Shown: positions 60,561 to 64,000 of the stretch, one piece after another
Layout: each line of letters begins with the position of its first letter
Position numbering within the stretch: the first letter of the stretch is position 1
DNA from: Pelodera strongyloides
Lineage: Eukaryota > Nematoda > Chromadorea > Rhabditida > Rhabditidae
DNA length: 64,000 bases
Direction of reading: 5' to 3'
Assembly (NCBI GenBank): GCA_036852015.1
Contig: JAANDG010000347.1
Span: forward strand, 62,001-126,000
Translations under genes and position numbers: made by a program
Notes under the pieces: generated by a model
Told to the model about the DNA's origin: nothing
Databases searched by the model: none
Seen by the model: only the letters and a program-made list of their open reading frames with translations

Positions 60561-61713
60561 TCAATGTAACGGAGCAGTCCTTGCTGCTGGTCGAACAATT
60601 CCCAATTGCCTGGGATAATCATTACTGTGCTCCTTTCCAATATGAGCAACCAAAAGATCCACATCCAAATAGCGGGCACCACATATTTGACACGCACAGC
60701 CGGACTGCCTGAAATGATACTTGGTCAATTACAAATAATTACATGGGGTAGTTTTTGAACTTGAACAATCATCAAATGTCTGCAATGCTTTTAAATTTAC
60801 CTTAAAGTTTAAAGCGATATAACAGCCAATTTTTGGAACGTATGTTGAACGCTGTACTATCATGTATGTTGCAAATCACTGCGCGAGACTGCTGATTACT
60901 TCTATACATATGGCAAAGCAGATGTCCAGCGTACTTTTCCAAAACCAGCTGTTATACCACTTTAAATCATAAACTAAAAACCAACACCGTTCTGTGAGCG
61001 ATTTAAAATAATGCAACAATTCACTCACTCAACGGGCTGATATCTCTGCGAAGGTCCACCTCCGGCAGATAACGACGGGCCGAGCAGAGGCTTCGGATTG
61101 TTGCGATCCATTGTCAACTAAAGTGGATCATAAAGCACTTTACGTAGTCCAAAGACAAGGCCCGGTATATATATCGCCACAAATAGCGCTCCAGATACCT
61201 TTGAAGTTCTGACAACAAGTCGATAACACCCCTATACCTTACTTGCCCCTTGCGCCTACGGTAATCAAACCGTCTTCATTTACGAATCACTTTTTTTTAA
61301 TGTCTATGTTCAAAGATGGCAAAAACATCACATTGGAATCACTCCAAGGGTGCCAAGGCAGAAATAAAAGGTGTCAAATCTAAGGGAGCTCCCAGAGTGT
61401 CAAAGCTTCAAGGGTGTCAAAACTGAAAAGAAACAAACCATTGCCGTTTCATGATCCTCGCTGCCAAAGTGTTCCAGACTCTCCTCTTCACTTGCAAATG
61501 TTAGATCGCATACAGTACACGCTTTTGTCCATGAAGACGTCATTCCAGGGTGCAAGTTAGGCATCGCCGGGTTATCACGAACCCATACCATTCTACCGTC
61601 CGGACTGTCATCGGACGTGCCACTCAAAGGACAAGCGACAGAGGTCGGAAGACAGATCTGAAACTATTGATCATACTTTCATTCATTCAATCACTATAAC
61701 ACAGATACATACA

Positions 61714-61772
<59 letters not shown>

Positions 61773-63977
61773 GATATATACCTACGCACACAACTCACAC
61801 ATACACACACACACATATATATACACACACAACACAACACACACCATACTTTCACGTTTCAACACGTTTTCAAACACACAACCAACCAACCGTTTCGAAA
61901 GCAGCCATGACTTTCTTGGGCGATATGCACAAAGTAAGTGCCGGGAACTGATAGCACGCGACCAAAAGTCCGCTTTCTGTCATTTGACGGAGCATGTTCA
62001 CAGGTACACAAACGTGGATCTGCAATCAGAGACCATATCTCACACTAAACATGAGAAAACACTAAATTACAAAACACTTATCACATATCTTATCATTTAT
62101 CATATCTTATATGCAACTTACCATATCATTATCACATCATATATGTGAGATGTATGTTCACACATAACGTTAAAGCTGAATAAGTGGTGGCGCTCAATCA
62201 TTTCGCAGTAGTTCAGTGATACTGATGTTACCCAATCAAAAACTATTAAAAACTTGCACTGCGGCCTAAACTACCACATCCTTTCACAAGAGGAAAATGA
62301 ATTCTCACTTCTCACCTCAGAGCTAGCGTACATATTGTGTCCTCGCGTAATCTTGATCTCAAACCTATTTTCACCACATAATCCAACGACAAAACAAACG
62401 TTTTCCACCGACACATCACCCTGAACAGAACATTTTGAATATACGCATAGAATCATAGTTGAACTACCTGAAAGTTTCCCGAGAACACTATAGCTCACTT
62501 AGTTTCGTAGTCAACAATTATGGACAAAGACAAAATGCTACCTGTATCTGTGTTTCAGCAGCGGGTGCAAGTTTTACAGTCACTTTTGGCAGTTTTGCAA
62601 ATGCACTTCCGGCGCTCCGAACAACAGGTCCACTACGGCGTGCCACGGTCGACAGCTGTGCTACAGTTTTGCGAAGTTGCGCGGCAGTCTGAAATCATAG
62701 TATCTCTGTCCTCCACCTCCAAAATAAGGACTTACTTGCAAGACGGATACAGCCGACTCATGCTGCAAGTAGTTATGGGAATGGAAATGCAGAAACTAGT
62801 TTTGGTGTTTCATACTTCTATTAGGTAAGCAGATAAACAATACCCTGCGATTCAACTGTGCTGTGACTGTCGAAGAGACCGGCGTGTCTTTGAAAGCAGC
62901 AGTTCCGTCCAGTAAATAGGATGCCGTCTGCGTCACGTCAAGAGCATCGCAAGTAGAGGAGGAGGCACCAATGATTACCTTAATATTTATTCAAGTTAAA
63001 GCGGTATACCAGCCGGTTTTTGAGGCAGATCTTGGATAACTAACTGTATTCCCAAATTCCCTTAAGTTGCATGCAACGGAAAATAATTAGAGTAGAAAAT
63101 AGCGCAGCTATTTGGATACACAACACGGGAATACAGCATACAGCGTCCACCATGCGTTTCAAAACCGGTCATTTCGCTTTAACTTCAGAGACTAGTAGTG
63201 GGTGAGTACAATACTAGTAAGTTTATTACGACCTTAGTCTCCCCACAGTTTACAAAAACCATTCCAAGCAAAATACCCATTAAATTTTACAATTTTACAA
63301 ACCTTAGGCGCTGGACAACCATCTTTGTGCCATTTCAAATGACTCCTGCGCTCGGCCGATGTTCTAAAACATCTATGATATGATAAAACATCTATGATAA
63401 AAATCTATACATAGAATTACTTTTCCATTAACCTGATAACTGATCAGTATCAATAAGTATCATAGTAAAAAATATAAGTAAGCCGAAAACTAACTCCAAA
63501 GGCTTACAAACATACCTAAATGTATGAAAGCATCCAGGTTGCGAACAAGCCAACGGTCTCTCTCCCGTGTGTACCCGAAGGTGCAATTTCAGAGCGGAAA
63601 GCGATAAAAATTCCTAGAATAAAATCGATTAAATTCAACGTGTTCAGAATAGGTAGTCCCTCCAAGGAAGGGTTCGTTGTTAGCTAAGCCTTGGGAATCC
63701 TAAAGGTTTCGGAACTTGACTAACGTACTTTGCTAATGAATGCAAGGTACTTGCTGAAAAGAACAATAGTTTCTAGCTTGGAATAAATCAATGTGGGTCA
63801 TTATCAGAATAAAAAGAAGACAAAGTATCATTCATACCTTATCACAAACTGCGCATTTGTGATTGGTCGCAGCTGCTTCATCTTCAGCACAGCGTTGGTG
63901 AAGCTGCGCGTGTCGTTTCAAAGAACGAGCATCCGAGAATTTTCGCTCGCATATCTCGCAAGTATACGGCTTCTCAC
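60561..63977 (-). CDS. C2H2 zinc-finger protein, 3' part (5' end outside window)
   Basis: Exons in coding order: 63838-63977, 63516-63613, 63303-63363, 62844-62978, 62542-62688, 62316-62420, 61891-62019, 61439-61657, 61029-61117, 60561-60708 (stop TGA). All phases join; about 422 residues are visible. Three fingers come first: CEICERKFSDARSLKRHAQLH, CAVCDKEFLSLSALKLHLRVH, then a TGERP linker and CSQPGCFHTFR...HLKWH (C-x4-C). A Ser/Thr/Ala-rich region and about 250 residues without fingers follow. Two more fingers are at the C-terminus: CTVCDLTFASEEESLEHFGS(EDH) and CQICGARYLDVDLLVAHIGK(EH), the latter close to the end. It is probably a nuclear DNA-binding regulator. The split arrangement of fingers is unlike a tandem KRAB-type array. 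More fingers probably precede 63977. Confidence 0.85.
60809..60965 (+). repeat. M2 MITE, complete copy
   Basis: TTAAAGCGATATAACAGCC at the left and GGTGTTATACC-type end AGCTGTTATACCACTTTAA at the right, TTAA at both ends. In the last intron of the zinc-finger gene. Confidence 0.7.
61712..61772. repeat. (AT)n microsatellite with adjacent (AC)n
   Basis: About 60 nt of alternating A and T, followed by ACACAC-rich sequence up to about 61845, in a zinc-finger gene intron. Confidence 0.95.
62996..63182 (+). repeat. M2 MITE, complete copy
   Basis: TTAAAGCGGTATACCAGCCGG at the left, TGCGTTTCAAAACCGGTC and TCGCTTTAA at the right, TTAA at both ends (62996-62999 and 63179-63182). The left end lies 17 nt from the exon 62844-62978. 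Confidence 0.75.
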
Positions 63978-64000
63978 CTAAATGTTTCTGCTTAGTCAAC

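Noticed and set aside
60494..60697. Hydrophobic minus-strand open frame over the last zinc-finger exon
   Set aside because: Another frame of the same DNA encodes a clear C2H2 finger in phase with the upstream exon.
61713..61910. Tyr/Ile/His-rich open frame
   Set aside because: Translation of AT and AC microsatellites.

Overview
This is a window of animal nuclear DNA, AT-rich by eye, with spliced genes on both strands. Exons are short (about 30-200 nt). Introns follow GT-AG, often end in TTTCAG, and are packed with short inverted-repeat elements. CELF, ABCB and START genes with metazoan architecture point to a bilaterian invertebrate. I cannot fix the phylum. The density of TTAA-flanked MITEs, tRNA-derived SINEs and pyrimidine microsatellites argues against a compact nematode-type genome.

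Layout. 170-5089 (+): C-terminal part of an acidic, Ser-rich protein, 3' to 3' with a full-length ABCB/P-glycoprotein gene at 5130-19276 (-). I resolved that gene into 33 in-frame exons (1278 aa). 21417-23106 (-): a 166-aa single-pass membrane protein in five exons. 23.1-29.4 kb: a repeat block with MITEs, a tRNA-like SINE and a broken LTR retrotransposon. 29.4-33 kb: no gene seen. 32982-43288 (-): a complete CELF/Bruno-type RNA-binding protein (13 exons, 531 aa). 45797-47746 (-): a 216-aa protein with five copies of an S-x-Y-S-x-x-P-S-E motif, family not recognised. 48943-51630 (+): a 237-aa stand-alone START lipid-transfer protein. 52698-55339 (+): a 260-aa coiled-coil protein. 55893-59695 (+): a 328-aa four-helix membrane protein. 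60561-63977 (-): the 3' part of a C2H2 zinc-finger gene that runs off the right edge.

Most gene models were checked by exon phase: every listed exon joins in frame unless a note says otherwise. The genes do not form a pathway; this is ordinary mixed gene content. The most unusual signals are a full-length tRNA-Gly copy fused to a retrotransposon LTR/primer-binding-site junction, the S-x-Y-S-x-x-P-S-E repeat protein, a hairpin element with almost identical 80-nt arms, an awkward splice junction in the transporter, and CU-rich tracts at both ends of a CELF intron.
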